IMG/VR virus record: IMGVR_UViG_3300028364_000095
Location: 1 to 32,588 of that record
Direction: 5' to 3' (one strand)
Length of the DNA stretch: 32,588 nucleotides
Source of the DNA: a virus
Numbering within the stretch: position 1 is the stretch's first letter; each line of letters begins with the position of its first letter. The notes under the pieces were generated by a model, which saw only the letters and a program-made list of their open reading frames with translations, ran no database searches and was not told the DNA's origin. Of the stretch, positions 8,048-15,060 are shown piece by piece. A program made the translations under genes and the position numbers.

Positions 8048-9960
8048 TGTATAGAATAACAATAGGTAACGAGGAACTAGACTTATACCAGACTGATGAT
8101 ATTAACTTTAATATACAGCTTAATACCATTGGTAACGTATCTAACAGGAACAGTTCATATAGTAATACCATCGAGATACCAAAGACATCCAAGAACCAAA
8201 GAATCCTAGGTTTCGCTGGATCTATGGGTAATATGTCCCGTGTACCGTATGAACAAAAAAGGTGTACGTTGAGCTTTAATACGATTACAATAGTAAGTAG
8301 TGGATTCCTACGATTGTTGGGTGTAGGTCCGGAGAGTTATTCGATATTCATAAATGATGGTATAGTGGATCTGGAAGTTCTACTTTCGGACAGTACAATA
8401 TCAGAACTTGGATATTCGGAATATGATCATCTACTAGGTACACCGACAGATGTAATAAATACGTTCGATAATACCTATGAGGATGGATACATCTATGCGG
8501 TAGCGGAGTTCGGTAAACTTATAGGTTCGACTATAACAGTCGAAAAGTTGGCACCATCGGTATTCGCAAAGACAATATTACTTCGGATATTCGAATCGAG
8601 GGGATTACGATTGGAGGGGGATTTTATCGACAACAATACAGATTTCGAGCAATTAGTAATACCACCTACAAGGGGAATAGATATAGAGGATGTCGCTCTC
8701 ACTTCGACCAATGCTGGTTCGGGTAGTGGTGCGGTACTTGATGTCGACCAACCACAGGACGATTTCGAGCCAATACCATTTGTTACAACATATCCAATTA
8801 CAACGAATAACTATAATACCGATATAGATATCATTAGTGGTGGAAGATTGGAGTTCAACCGTGCTGGATTAGTGGAACTCAACCTTGATATTGATTACGG
8901 TATAACGGACGGGCGAGTCCAAATAATGGTCAGTGTAGGCAATTCTACAATATTGATTCGGGAATTGAGTGGATCATCACTACAGGAAAGTATATTATTT
9001 ACTACGGAGGTAGGTGATGTATTACAGATACTTGTAATAGCTTATAGTTCTTTCTGGGGTGCGAGTGGACGACCACGTTCCGGTTATTTCGATAGGGATT
9101 TTACTATAAACAGTTTAAGTGTACAGATTAATAACTTATCAGGTGGTACGGTTATCAAAGTGAACGATTACATGAGTTCCGATCTATCACAGAAGGAGTT
9201 CGTAAAGGATATATTACAGAGATATGGTCTAATATTATCAAGGAACAGAATAGATCCTTCAATATATGAATTGATATCAATGGAAACCCTACTAGATGAT
9301 ACGGAAAACGCAGTAGATTGGTCATCCAAACTTATTTCGATAGATAACGAAAGCTACGATAGTGGATACGCACAACAGAACAGAGCGGATTATAACTATA
9401 CCAAGGACACCGTACCGTTCATGCAGGGATTTTTAAATATTACCAATGTGAATCTGGAGACAGAAAGAACTATCATAAATGGAATATATCAAATACCGGA
9501 TAGCTATGTACGACCGGGTGCATTGGTATTACCAGGCACCACTACACCAATACCGGTATATAGTTTTCCTATATGGGAAATTATTTCCGATCCGAACGGG
9601 GATACGATAGAAAATACGGAAGCCAAGATAAGTATAATGAGGATACGTTCCAATTCACAGAGTACATCATATACCAGATTCGATTCGAATCCACAATCGA
9701 GTACGAACAACAAGTACTTATCACTTCAAAATATGAGTTATCAATATTTTTTCGATACGTATTATTCTAATTTTAAAAAATTATTGAACAGTTACAAAGA
9801 AGTAGATGTATCCTTGAAACTAAATTTAGTGGATTTTAGGAACATCGATATGAGTAAGTTGGTATATCTAAGACAGACTGGTAGATATTACTATATAGAT
9901 ACAGTCAAGTTGGGTAGGAACTCATCAGCAAAATTAATAGAAACAAGAAACTTTAGATAA
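8047..9960 (+). CDS. Large tail protein upstream of the tape measure, probable distal tail/baseplate component
   Basis: A 637-aa protein. The N-terminus (ITIGNEELDLYQTDDINFNI) and the following SYSNTIEIPKTSKNQRILGF segment look like a tail-end protein: small beta domains linked by loops, with 'ELDLYxxxxIxFxxQxNxIG' and 'S..TI.IP.T..N...L' patterns that I associate with Bacteroidota phage tail proteins encoded next to tape measure genes. The middle (about 210-370) is a separate beta-sandwich domain (LEFNRAGLVELNLDIDYGIT). The C-terminal third has VNDYMSSDLSQKEFVKDILQ followed by YGLILSRNRIDPSIYELI. No enzyme motifs were seen. Tail location is inferred from context. Confidence 0.6.
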   Translation: MYRITIGNEELDLYQTDDINFNIQLNTIGNVSNRNSSYSNTIEIPKTSKNQRILGFAGSMGNMSRVPYEQKRCTLSFNTITIVSSGFLRLLGVGPESYSIFINDGIVDLEVLLSDSTISELGYSEYDHLLGTPTDVINTFDNTYEDGYIYAVAEFGKLIGSTITVEKLAPSVFAKTILLRIFESRGLRLEGDFIDNNTDFEQLVIPPTRGIDIEDVALTSTNAGSGSGAVLDVDQPQDDFEPIPFVTTYPITTNNYNTDIDIISGGRLEFNRAGLVELNLDIDYGITDGRVQIMVSVGNSTILIRELSGSSLQESILFTTEVGDVLQILVIAYSSFWGASGRPRSGYFDRDFTINSLSVQINNLSGGTVIKVNDYMSSDLSQKEFVKDILQRYGLILSRNRIDPSIYELISMETLLDDTENAVDWSSKLISIDNESYDSGYAQQNRADYNYTKDTVPFMQGFLNITNVNLETERTIINGIYQIPDSYVRPGALVLPGTTTPIPVYSFPIWEIISDPNGDTIENTEAKISIMRIRSNSQSTSYTRFDSNPQSSTNNKYLSLQNMSYQYFFDTYYSNFKKLLNSYKEVDVSLKLNLVDFRNIDMSKLVYLRQTGRYYYIDTVKLGRNSSAKLIETRNFR

Positions 9961-9968
9961 ATTCGACC

Positions 9969-12263
9969 ATGGCAGAAAAAATATTAGTAGCATCACTATC
10001 GATAGATGATAAACAATTACTGAAATCAATAAGTGATACAAAGAAAGCTATAGACTCATTGAGTGATACCCAAAAGGATTTAAAGAAATCCGGGGATTCT
10101 AATTCAAAAACATTCGTACAGAACGAGGCAAATCTTAAATCATTGAAGTCGGAATACGGTAGTCAAATAAAGGTACTACAGGCTACAAAGACTTCACAGA
10201 GTAAGTTGGATGCTGCAATGAGTAAGAACAACAAATCCATTGATGAAGCCACAAAGAACTCCAAGGAACTTAAAGCGGTAAGGAATCAAATTAATACAAG
10301 TACCGAGGAAGGTGCACAAGCGGTAACGGATATCAATAAAAAGATAGACGAGAATACTAAGTTCATAAAGACCAATATATCCTCACAGGAAAAACAGACA
10401 GCCAATGTAGGTAATTATACAAAGGGTATCGGTAAAGCAAGAATGGGTGCTATAGCGTTCGGTTCAGCACTCAAAGCAGCTGGTATCGGACTGGCGGTAG
10501 CAGCGGTAGCGAAGTTAACATCCGTGTTCAGTGAGAACCAAAAGGTAATGGATGTAGTGAACATGGTATCGAACGCGTTCAGTATAGTGATGAAGGATAT
10601 AGTAAATTTCGTAGTAAACAATACAGGGAACATTGTGAAATTCTTCAAAGCTATCGCGGTGGATCCACTTGCGAGTATAAAGAATTTTGGTACACTTATT
10701 AAAGAGAATCTAACAGAAAGGTTTGAATCCGCTATAAAATTAATGGGTCTATTGGCAAGTGCTGCTAAGAAATTCTTAAGCAAGGATTTCGCTGGAGCAT
10801 GGGATGATGTTAAATCAGCAGGTAGGGAAGCAGTGGATGTATATACCGGTGTAAATGATTCACTTAATAAAGCTGGTGATGCTATTTCAGGTATATCTAA
10901 AAGTATCAATGAATACGGTAAAGCCGTTCTTACTGCTGCTGAAAACCAAGTTAAACTTGAACAGAATAGTTTGGTTGCGGAAGCACAGAACAAAAGATTG
11001 ATCGAACAATATGATAGACAAGCTGAACAGTTAAGACAAGTTAGGGATGATGAAAGTAAAACCTTCGAGGAAAGGATATCAGCGAACGAAAAACTTGGGA
11101 ACGTACTGAACGAACAAGAGCGGTTAATGATCAAGAACGCGGAACTAACGGTAGCGAACGCAGCGAACCAGAACGATCTCAACGGTACTACCGAAAGTTA
11201 TGTCGCACTTATAGAAGCACAAGCGGCGAAGGAAGGTATACTAGCACAGATAGAGGGACAACGTTCGGAACAATTAACGAACCGTATAGGATTGTTAAAG
11301 GAGTCGGGGAAAGCGGATGATGAAGCTAAACAGAAAGAAATAGATCGTGAGATATCAACACAGGAGAAACTTAGAACACTTAGGGAGGAGTTCCTATTAT
11401 CGGAACAGGAAGTGGAGATAGCCAAATTGGAAGCTGAACAGGAGAAACATCTATTGGAACTTGAAACCTTGGGATTAAGGGAAACCGAAAAGGAAGAACT
11501 TAAACAAGCAATATTAAGTGATGGTGCTGAACAACTTTCAGCTATCAATGATAAATACAACAAAGATGAGATAGAGGGTGATGCTAAAGTAATCATGGAA
11601 AAAATGAGGATGAGAGAGGAATCCTTGGATGGAATACTATCATTGACTGAAGCTGAAACAGGTATAGGTAAAGCAGCACTGTTAGCTAAACAAGCGTTGG
11701 CATTAGAGGAATGGGCGATAACCCAAGGACTTCTAAAGGCTAAGGGTAAATCAGCTATAAAAGAAGCTGGGGTGGACCAAAAATCAGGTCTGTCAAAGGC
11801 AATTGCATCCGCACCATTCCCTGCTAACATACCATTGGTACTTGGTCAACTAGCACAATCCGTACCCGCTCTACTCGCAGTAGGTACAGCTGTAGCTGGG
11901 ATATCCGGTGTAAGTAGACCTAAGTTCCAAAGAGGTGGAATATTATATGGAGCATCACATGCGAACGGCGGAATCCGAACACCGTACGGGGAACTTGAAG
12001 GAGGTGAAGCTGTAATCAATAAAAGAAGTACAAGAATGTTCGCACCATTGTTATCCAACCTGAACCAAATGGGTGGTGGAAAGAAGTTCGCTGATGGTGG
12101 TATTACAGGTGGGGTACGAGCACCTAGTTCAATTATAGATTACGATAGATTACAACAGGCTTTCGTAGCAGGAGCATCCTCGGTGACGAACACGGTAAGT
12201 GTAGAAGAAATAAGAACAGTGACCAATAGGGTAAACGTAATAGAGAACAACTCATCTTTTTAA
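9969..12263 (+). CDS. Tape measure protein
   Basis: A 764-aa protein. Long charged coiled coils occupy about 1-140 and 340-560 (KLEAEQEKHLLELETLGLRE etc.), with a hydrophobic segment at about 160-181 (GAIAFGSALKAAGIGLAVAA) and a second Ala/Gly/Leu-rich one at about 617-647 (PALLAVGTAVAGISG). The C-terminus has the 'FQRGGILYGASHANGGI' and 'GELEGGEAVINKRST' motif common to tape measure proteins. The protein occupies the tail lumen, sets tail length and is ejected into the cell envelope. By the usual ~0.15 nm per residue the tail would be near 115 nm, an inference. It is the last gene of the late operon and is followed by a hairpin at 12286-12323. Confidence 0.85.
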   Translation: MAEKILVASLSIDDKQLLKSISDTKKAIDSLSDTQKDLKKSGDSNSKTFVQNEANLKSLKSEYGSQIKVLQATKTSQSKLDAAMSKNNKSIDEATKNSKELKAVRNQINTSTEEGAQAVTDINKKIDENTKFIKTNISSQEKQTANVGNYTKGIGKARMGAIAFGSALKAAGIGLAVAAVAKLTSVFSENQKVMDVVNMVSNAFSIVMKDIVNFVVNNTGNIVKFFKAIAVDPLASIKNFGTLIKENLTERFESAIKLMGLLASAAKKFLSKDFAGAWDDVKSAGREAVDVYTGVNDSLNKAGDAISGISKSINEYGKAVLTAAENQVKLEQNSLVAEAQNKRLIEQYDRQAEQLRQVRDDESKTFEERISANEKLGNVLNEQERLMIKNAELTVANAANQNDLNGTTESYVALIEAQAAKEGILAQIEGQRSEQLTNRIGLLKESGKADDEAKQKEIDREISTQEKLRTLREEFLLSEQEVEIAKLEAEQEKHLLELETLGLRETEKEELKQAILSDGAEQLSAINDKYNKDEIEGDAKVIMEKMRMREESLDGILSLTEAETGIGKAALLAKQALALEEWAITQGLLKAKGKSAIKEAGVDQKSGLSKAIASAPFPANIPLVLGQLAQSVPALLAVGTAVAGISGVSRPKFQRGGILYGASHANGGIRTPYGELEGGEAVINKRSTRMFAPLLSNLNQMGGGKKFADGGITGGVRAPSSIIDYDRLQQAFVAGASSVTNTVSVEEIRTVTNRVNVIENNSSF

Positions 12264-12285
12264 ATTAAAATAGTCATAAGTAATC

Positions 12286-12323
12286 GATATAACCCCTGAC
12301 AATTAAGTTTGTTGGGGGTTATA
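12286..12323 (+). terminator. Strong hairpin closing the late operon
   Basis: ATAACCCCTGACAA pairs with TTGTTGGGGGTTAT (two G-T wobbles) around a 6-base loop. The hairpin lies 25 bases after the tape measure stop. There is no run of T after it, so it may act as an mRNA-stabilising or factor-assisted terminator rather than a classical intrinsic one. Confidence 0.6.
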
Positions 12324-12363
12324 AGTTAATAGTGCCACCGAATTTAGTTATAGGGTTAATTTT

Positions 12364-12411
12364 AAGGAGTCTTTATGTAAAAGTGGTATCTTACTATTAC
12401 TTTTAAAAGAT
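12364..12411. repeat. Repeated intergenic element, copy A
   Basis: Begins AAGGAGTCTTTAT and ends with TATCTTACTATTACTTTTA plus AAAGAT. It is closely matched by 14520-14568 (copy B), and its second half by 19487-19511 (copy C). All copies lie outside genes, next to the ends or starts of operons. The second part can fold weakly (ATCTT with AAGAT). Role unknown; an operator, an RNA processing site or a replication-related site are possible. Confidence 0.65.
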
Positions 12412-12458
12412 AGTTCGTTAGGAGTTAGATATGGACGAGAAATATTGAGGAAAAACAA

Positions 12459-12596
12459 ATGGACAACGGTACTAATAAAAATAATAGCTCACATTATAAA
12501 GAACAATATAAAGAATCAAACATATATAATAAGAATCAAAATATAATAATAAAAGACAATATACTACTACTAGATAACATAAAAGAACTCATATAA
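12459..12596 (+). CDS. Doubtful 45-aa reading frame
   Basis: ATG at 12459 after an A-rich leader (GGAAAAACAAATGG) opens 45 codons: MDNGTNKNNSSHYKEQYKES followed by an Asn/Ile-rich tail (DNILLLDNIKELI). Composition is close to that of the surrounding AT-rich noncoding DNA and no neighbour supports it. The A-rich leader is the only positive sign. More likely chance than gene. Confidence 0.2.
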   Translation: MDNGTNKNNSSHYKEQYKESNIYNKNQNIIIKDNILLLDNIKELI

Positions 12597-12666
12597 CATA
12601 ATAGAAGAACAACTAAAGGTATCCTATACAAATACCCTCAGCCTAAATATATAGGGTTATATCTTT

Positions 12667-12750
12667 AAATACTTACGAATCAACACAATAATCACTGAAA
12701 TACTTACGAATCGAAGGTAAAATTGATATAATACAGTTAAATCGTAAGTA
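12667..12750. repeat. Iteron-like short repeats
   Basis: AAATACTTACGAATC occurs twice in direct orientation (12667-12681 and 12698-12712, start-to-start 31 bp). The core TACTTACGA recurs inverted as TCGTAAGTA at 12742-12750. Short spaced repeats beside a tandem array in a gene-free zone resemble replication-initiator or regulator binding sites. Confidence 0.5.
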
Positions 12751-12794
12751 AAATCAATAAATAACGACAAGGACAATGAATCTCATGTCCACAC

Positions 12795-13121
12795 AGACAG
12801 ATAAATAAACCCCACAGCCATATAAAAGAACAGCAAAAAAAGATAAAATTGCCCACAGACAGATAAATAACCAGCAAAAAGGATAAATAAACAGCAAAAA
12901 GGATAAAATTGCCCCACCAGACATATAAAATTGACCAAAGACAGATAAATAAACAGCAAAAAGGATAAAATTGCCCCACCAGACATATAAAATTGACCAA
13001 AGACAGATAAATAAACAGCAAAAAGGATAAAATTGCCCCACCAGACATATAAAATTGACCAAAGACAGATAAATAAACAGCAAAAAGGATAAAATTGCCC
13101 CACCAGACATATAAAATTGCT
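12795..13121. repeat. 62-bp tandem repeat array with degenerate upstream copies
   Basis: Perfect 62-bp units begin at 12891, 12953, 13015 and 13077 (the last cut off after 45 bases at 13121). Each unit starts ACAGCAAAAAGGATAAAATT, continues with GCCCCACCAGACATATAAAA and ends AGACAGATAAATAA. Shorter imperfect copies (CAGATAAATAACCAGCAAAA etc.) fill 12795-12890. The identity of the units points to recent expansion by slippage or unequal recombination. The units contain A-tracts and no spacers, so it is not a CRISPR array. Confidence 0.9.
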
Positions 13122-13199
13122 GAAAAGTAATAATTTCCACACATTATATCGCCACCCAGACCCCCGCCCGACCACCACACAGACCCCACCAATAAAACA

Positions 13200-13300
13200 C
13201 AAACGTTAAACAAAATATCCAAAAAAGTACTTTTTACGCCAAAACGTCACAGTCATGATCAAACTTTTCATCTATTTTCTTCCATTTTGTTTAACGTTTG
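13200..13300. repeat. Perfect 17-bp inverted repeat with 67-bp spacer
   Basis: CAAACGTTAAACAAAAT at 13200-13216 is the exact reverse complement of ATTTTGTTTAACGTTTG at 13284-13300. It is immediately right of the tandem repeat array and left of the leftward terminator. It could form a cruciform or be bound by a dimeric protein. A 17/17 match at this distance is unlikely by chance even in AT-rich DNA. Confidence 0.8.
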
Positions 13301-13363
13301 GCATTTTTACCAATAAATTTTAATAATAGATCCATGATATTATTTCGATATATTCAGCGGACA

Positions 13364-13393
13364 TAAAAAAAGCCACTATTTTAAAGTGGCTTT
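13364..13393 (-). terminator. Intrinsic terminator of the leftward small-gene operon
   Basis: AAAGCCACT (13369-13377) pairs with AGTGGCTTT (13385-13393) around a 7-base loop. Read leftward, the stem is followed by seven T residues (A run at 13364-13370 on the plus strand). It lies about 30 bases past the last leftward gene. The plus-strand side lacks a T run, so it serves the leftward transcript. Confidence 0.85.
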
Positions 13394-13423
13394 AAGTAAA
13401 AGTTATCTATTTTAATCTACTGC

Positions 13424-13567
13424 TTATAAAGGATTCCAGTTCCTCGATACCCTTTGAACCAATCTGTCCTGTTGGGAACTCGTTATCAACTTTGTGTTCG
13501 CCACTTTGGATTCTTCCAGCATATATTGCAATCCGGATATTATTTCCATTCTTCTTTCTTCTGTCAT
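13424..13567 (-). CDS. 47-aa small protein, last gene of the leftward small-gene operon; possible frameshift
   Basis: The frame starts with ATGA overlapping the stop of the preceding gene and encodes MTEERRMEIISGLQYMLEES then KVANTKLITSSQQDR and a short end. The first ~21 residues look like a charged helix. A second frame, open without its own start, reads on to 13407 as GEHKVDNEFPTGQIGSKGIE then ELESFISSRLK, which also looks protein-like. A one-base shift would fuse them into a ~55-aa protein. The opening MTEERRME is duplicated in the 17-codon frame at 13860-13913. Function unknown. Confidence 0.45.
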   Translation of the reverse strand: MTEERRMEIISGLQYMLEESKVANTKLITSSQQDRLVQRVSRNWNPL

Positions 13568-13863
13568 GACATATTCGATATTCTTCTGAACCGACGATGT
13601 ACGTCCATTACATGAGTAGCACCGAACTTCGAATAGAACGCCGATAATGCATTAAGGAAATCCCTTTCATGGGGCATGTAATATCCCCTGTTGATCACTA
13701 CCTTTATATATTCAATGATTTCCACCGCGTGTGTCCATACATCAGGGAAGTGAGTATATTGGTACATATTCGAGTTGAATCTGTTCGAGTTGATATAACT
13801 GTCGAGCATGCAGATATTGAATTCGAGATAATCAGTCATTTGAAGATTCATTGCTAACCTCAT
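13564..13863 (-). CDS. 99-aa hypothetical protein
   Basis: A soluble, helical protein (MTDYLEFNICMLDSYINSNR, then VWTHAVEIIEYIKVVINRGY and HERDFLNALSAFYSKFGATH). I do not recognise it. It starts with MRLA, like the 74-aa gene upstream, and its ATG overlaps a preceding stop (AAATGAGG), so translation is probably coupled along the operon. The stop overlaps the next ATG by four bases. It is transcribed from the leftward promoter near 14470-14500. Small host-takeover or accessory proteins are typical in such operons. Confidence 0.6.
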   Translation of the reverse strand: MRLAMNLQMTDYLEFNICMLDSYINSNRFNSNMYQYTHFPDVWTHAVEIIEYIKVVINRGYYMPHERDFLNALSAFYSKFGATHVMDVHRRFRRISNMS

Positions 13864-13913
13864 TTCCTTCTTAATCTAATTAGTTCCTTTTCCATTCTTC
13901 TTTCTTCTGTCAT
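13860..13913 (-). pseudogene. 17-codon chimeric micro-frame (recombination scar)
   Basis: MTEERRMEKELIRLRRK. The first half is identical to the start of the 47-aa gene (13567 leftward) and the second half to the end of the 52-aa gene (14301 leftward). It is flanked by the same AAATGAGGTTAGCAA junction as the 52-aa/74-aa boundary. It therefore looks like a leftover from insertion or duplication of a gene cassette. It may still aid translational coupling to the 99-aa gene. Confidence 0.5.
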
Positions 13914-13921
13914 AAGTAATG

Positions 13922-14146
13922 CTATACTTTCTTACCATTAACAGATAAAATTATGCTATCTTCTAAATCAGAATGTATTAATCCACCTTGTGCAATAGCA
14001 TAAGTTCCTGTTTGTCTTAAAACATCGGAGTAGCCTATTTTTACCGTCCAACCAAAGTAGTAACCGCTTATTTCAAGGACATCACCTTCTTTTAACTCAC
14101 TACTTACAACACCAGTGCATTGCTTTTCATTTTTTGCTAACCTCAT
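13922..14146 (-). CDS. 74-aa hypothetical protein
   Basis: A beta-rich small protein: SSELKEGDVLEISGYYFGWT, then VKIGYSDVLRQTG and IHSDLEDSIILSVNGKKV. The pattern 'ELKEGDVLEI' suggests a small barrel-type fold, but no family is recognised. The ATG overlaps the stop of the 52-aa gene (AAATGAGG). It shares MRLA at the start with the 99-aa gene, and the bases before the two starts are identical for about 40 bp, a sign of cassette duplication. Confidence 0.55.
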   Translation of the reverse strand: MRLAKNEKQCTGVVSSELKEGDVLEISGYYFGWTVKIGYSDVLRQTGTYAIAQGGLIHSDLEDSIILSVNGKKV

Positions 14147-14301
14147 TTCCTTCTTAATCTAATTAGTTCCTTTTCCATTATGATCAACGACCATAACTTA
14201 TCAGCAAGTACTTCACGTGATGCTTTTTCCAAGTGTACGTTGTCCATTCGTCTTGTTACCCTTTTAATCTTTGCTCTTGTGTTCCTTAGTTCTTTTTCCA
14301 T
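14143..14301 (-). CDS. 52-aa basic helical small protein
   Basis: MEKELRNTRAKIKRVTRRMD, then NVHLEKASREVLADKLWS and LIIMEKELIRLRRK. It is strongly basic and helical, compatible with binding nucleic acid or a host protein. The internal repetition of MEKEL at both ends suggests that an in-frame piece was duplicated. Start overlaps the stop of the membrane protein gene (TAATG) and the stop overlaps the next start (ATGA). Function unknown. Confidence 0.5.
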   Translation of the reverse strand: MEKELRNTRAKIKRVTRRMDNVHLEKASREVLADKLWSLIIMEKELIRLRRK

Positions 14302-14420
14302 TATGTGAACAGTTTAAAGTAGAACGCCATTGATGACCATACGAACAATGTGAATACTATATACACGAATATTCCACCGAATAATTTACCTAAATATGTT
14401 GCTAATCTGTCTTTTTTCAT
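14301..14420 (-). CDS. 39-aa single-span membrane protein
   Basis: MKKDRLATYLGKLFGGIFVY then IVFTLFVWSSMAFYFKLFT: a short basic N-terminus and one long hydrophobic helix (about residues 12-36). First gene of the leftward small-gene operon, after an A-rich leader (AACAAACAAACAAAAAAAC) downstream of the repeated promoter. Such early small membrane proteins often modify the host envelope or exclude other phages; here that is only a possibility. Confidence 0.55.
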   Translation of the reverse strand: MKKDRLATYLGKLFGGIFVYIVFTLFVWSSMAFYFKLFT

Positions 14421-14447
14421 TTTGTTTTTTTGTTTGTTTGTTACGAC

Positions 14448-14509
14448 TATAAATATAAAATAGAAATTTCAAACATTGATTTTCACGGCATTATTTTCAA
14501 TTATTTTTT
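14448..14509 (-). promoter_or_regulatory. Leftward Bacteroidota-type promoter, copy 1 (small-gene operon)
   Basis: Read leftward, TTG (14500-14498) is followed after exactly 20 bases by AATGTTTG (14477-14470), one base off the TAnnTTTG -7 consensus of Bacteroidota promoters (TTG - about 20 - TAnnTTTG). The whole ~61-bp segment, including downstream AAATTTCTATTTTATATTTA, is repeated at 19374-19434 with only one length difference in a T run. Conservation outside the two boxes suggests further bound factors or a recent duplication. Confidence 0.65.
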
Positions 14510-14519
14510 AAGGACTTCT

Positions 14520-14568
14520 AAGGAGTCTTTATATGGTGTATGGTGTCTTAGTATTACTTTTAAAAGAT
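14520..14568. repeat. Repeated intergenic element, copy B
   Basis: AAGGAGTCTTTAT followed by TGTCTTAGTATTACTTTTA and AAAGAT, matching copy A (12364-12411) except for an 11- rather than 10-base linker and a few substitutions. Lies between the stop of the methyltransferase operon and the promoter of the small-gene operon. AAGGACT (14510-14516) and AGTCTTT (14524-14530) can also form a short hairpin here. Confidence 0.6.
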
Positions 14569-14574
14569 TGTACA

Positions 14575-15060
14575 TCAGCCATCATGTGAATAAGAAAAGA
14601 ACTCATTTAATTTAAGTTCCTGATTAGTACTGTATGGTGGACTTCCATCGAACCTGTAATGATATCGTAAGGAATCAGCACATACTATGTTATTGTCCAA
14701 TATTGCCAATATTTCCTTTGTTGGGTTCGGCCCTGCTAATCTTTCTTTACAAAGTTTTACGTTATCTTCCATTAATTCTACACCGTATGTAGTTGAAAGG
14801 GCTTGTTCCAATGTACAACCACTTAATTCCATTTTTCTAATTACCACTTCTGAAAGGAACTGCCCGTCACCAGAAGATGGGTCTAGGAACTTCTTGGATA
14901 TATCCTTGAATAGTTCATGACCTAGTTCGTCCAGCATTTGTTGTACAAGTTCCGTTGGCGTGAAAACTTCGGATGTTTGTTTAACACGAAGCTTGTCACG
15001 CTCAATACCGCTCATGTATTCACGGTTTCTAGTATGTTCTATGTATTTAGATAATTTCAT
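14575..15060 (-). CDS. SAM-binding half of a split adenine-specific DNA methyltransferase
   Basis: A 161-aa protein holding only the N-terminal motifs of a gamma-type N6-adenine methyltransferase: motif X EVFTPTELVQQML (31-43), motif I FLDPSSGDGQFL (58-69), motif II GVELMEDN (93-100) and motif III NIVCADSL (114-121). It ends soon after, where intact enzymes reach NPPY. An SPPY at 130-133 could be a decayed motif IV, but lacks the usual hydrophobic strand before it. It would bind S-adenosylmethionine and need a partner for base binding and recognition. The five genes transcribed ahead of it supply that missing half. Its start lies inside the end of the preceding gene (14-base overlap), so it is translated last and coupled. 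Part of its 5' end is duplicated at 15856-15942. Split arrangement is seen; the complex is inferred. Confidence 0.8.
   Translation of the reverse strand: MKLSKYIEHTRNREYMSGIERDKLRVKQTSEVFTPTELVQQMLDELGHELFKDISKKFLDPSSGDGQFLSEVVIRKMELSGCTLEQALSTTYGVELMEDNVKLCKERLAGPNPTKEILAILDNNIVCADSLRYHYRFDGSPPYSTNQELKLNEFFSYSHDG

Larger units (their letters stand above)
12264..13423. other. Gene-poor convergent region: candidate replication/packaging locus
   Basis: Rightward late genes end at 12263 and the leftward small-gene operon ends at 13424. The ~1.1 kb between them holds, in order: the late-operon hairpin, a 48-bp repeated element (12364-12411), a doubtful 45-codon frame (12459-12596), iteron-like repeats (12667-12750), a 62-bp tandem repeat array (12891-13121, degenerate from 12795), a C-rich unpaired stretch around 13150-13200, a perfect 17-bp inverted repeat (13200/13300) and the leftward terminator at 13364-13393. 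Several apparent leftward reading frames across 12737-13222 are only the repeats read through. The combination suggests an origin, a packaging start or a transcription barrier; none is proven. Confidence 0.55.

Noticed and set aside
10415-11830. Long leftward open frames (255 and 210 codons) opposite the tape measure gene
   Set aside because: Antisense shadows of a helical, Lys/Glu/Ala-rich gene; Ser/Ala/Phe-rich composition and no start context or neighbours.
12795-13121. CRISPR-like array
   Set aside because: The units are identical end to end with no variable spacers, and no cas genes are near.
12737-13222. Leftward reading frames of 128-161 codons with Cys/Phe/Trp-rich repeated protein
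   Set aside because: They are the 62-bp tandem repeat read through in three frames. 62 is not a multiple of three, so all frames repeat the same peptide, and the composition is unlike any phage protein here.
14510-14532. AAGGACT/AGTCTTT hairpin as terminator of the methyltransferase operon
   Set aside because: Short, with one wobble and no T run on the leftward side; kept only as part of the repeated element.
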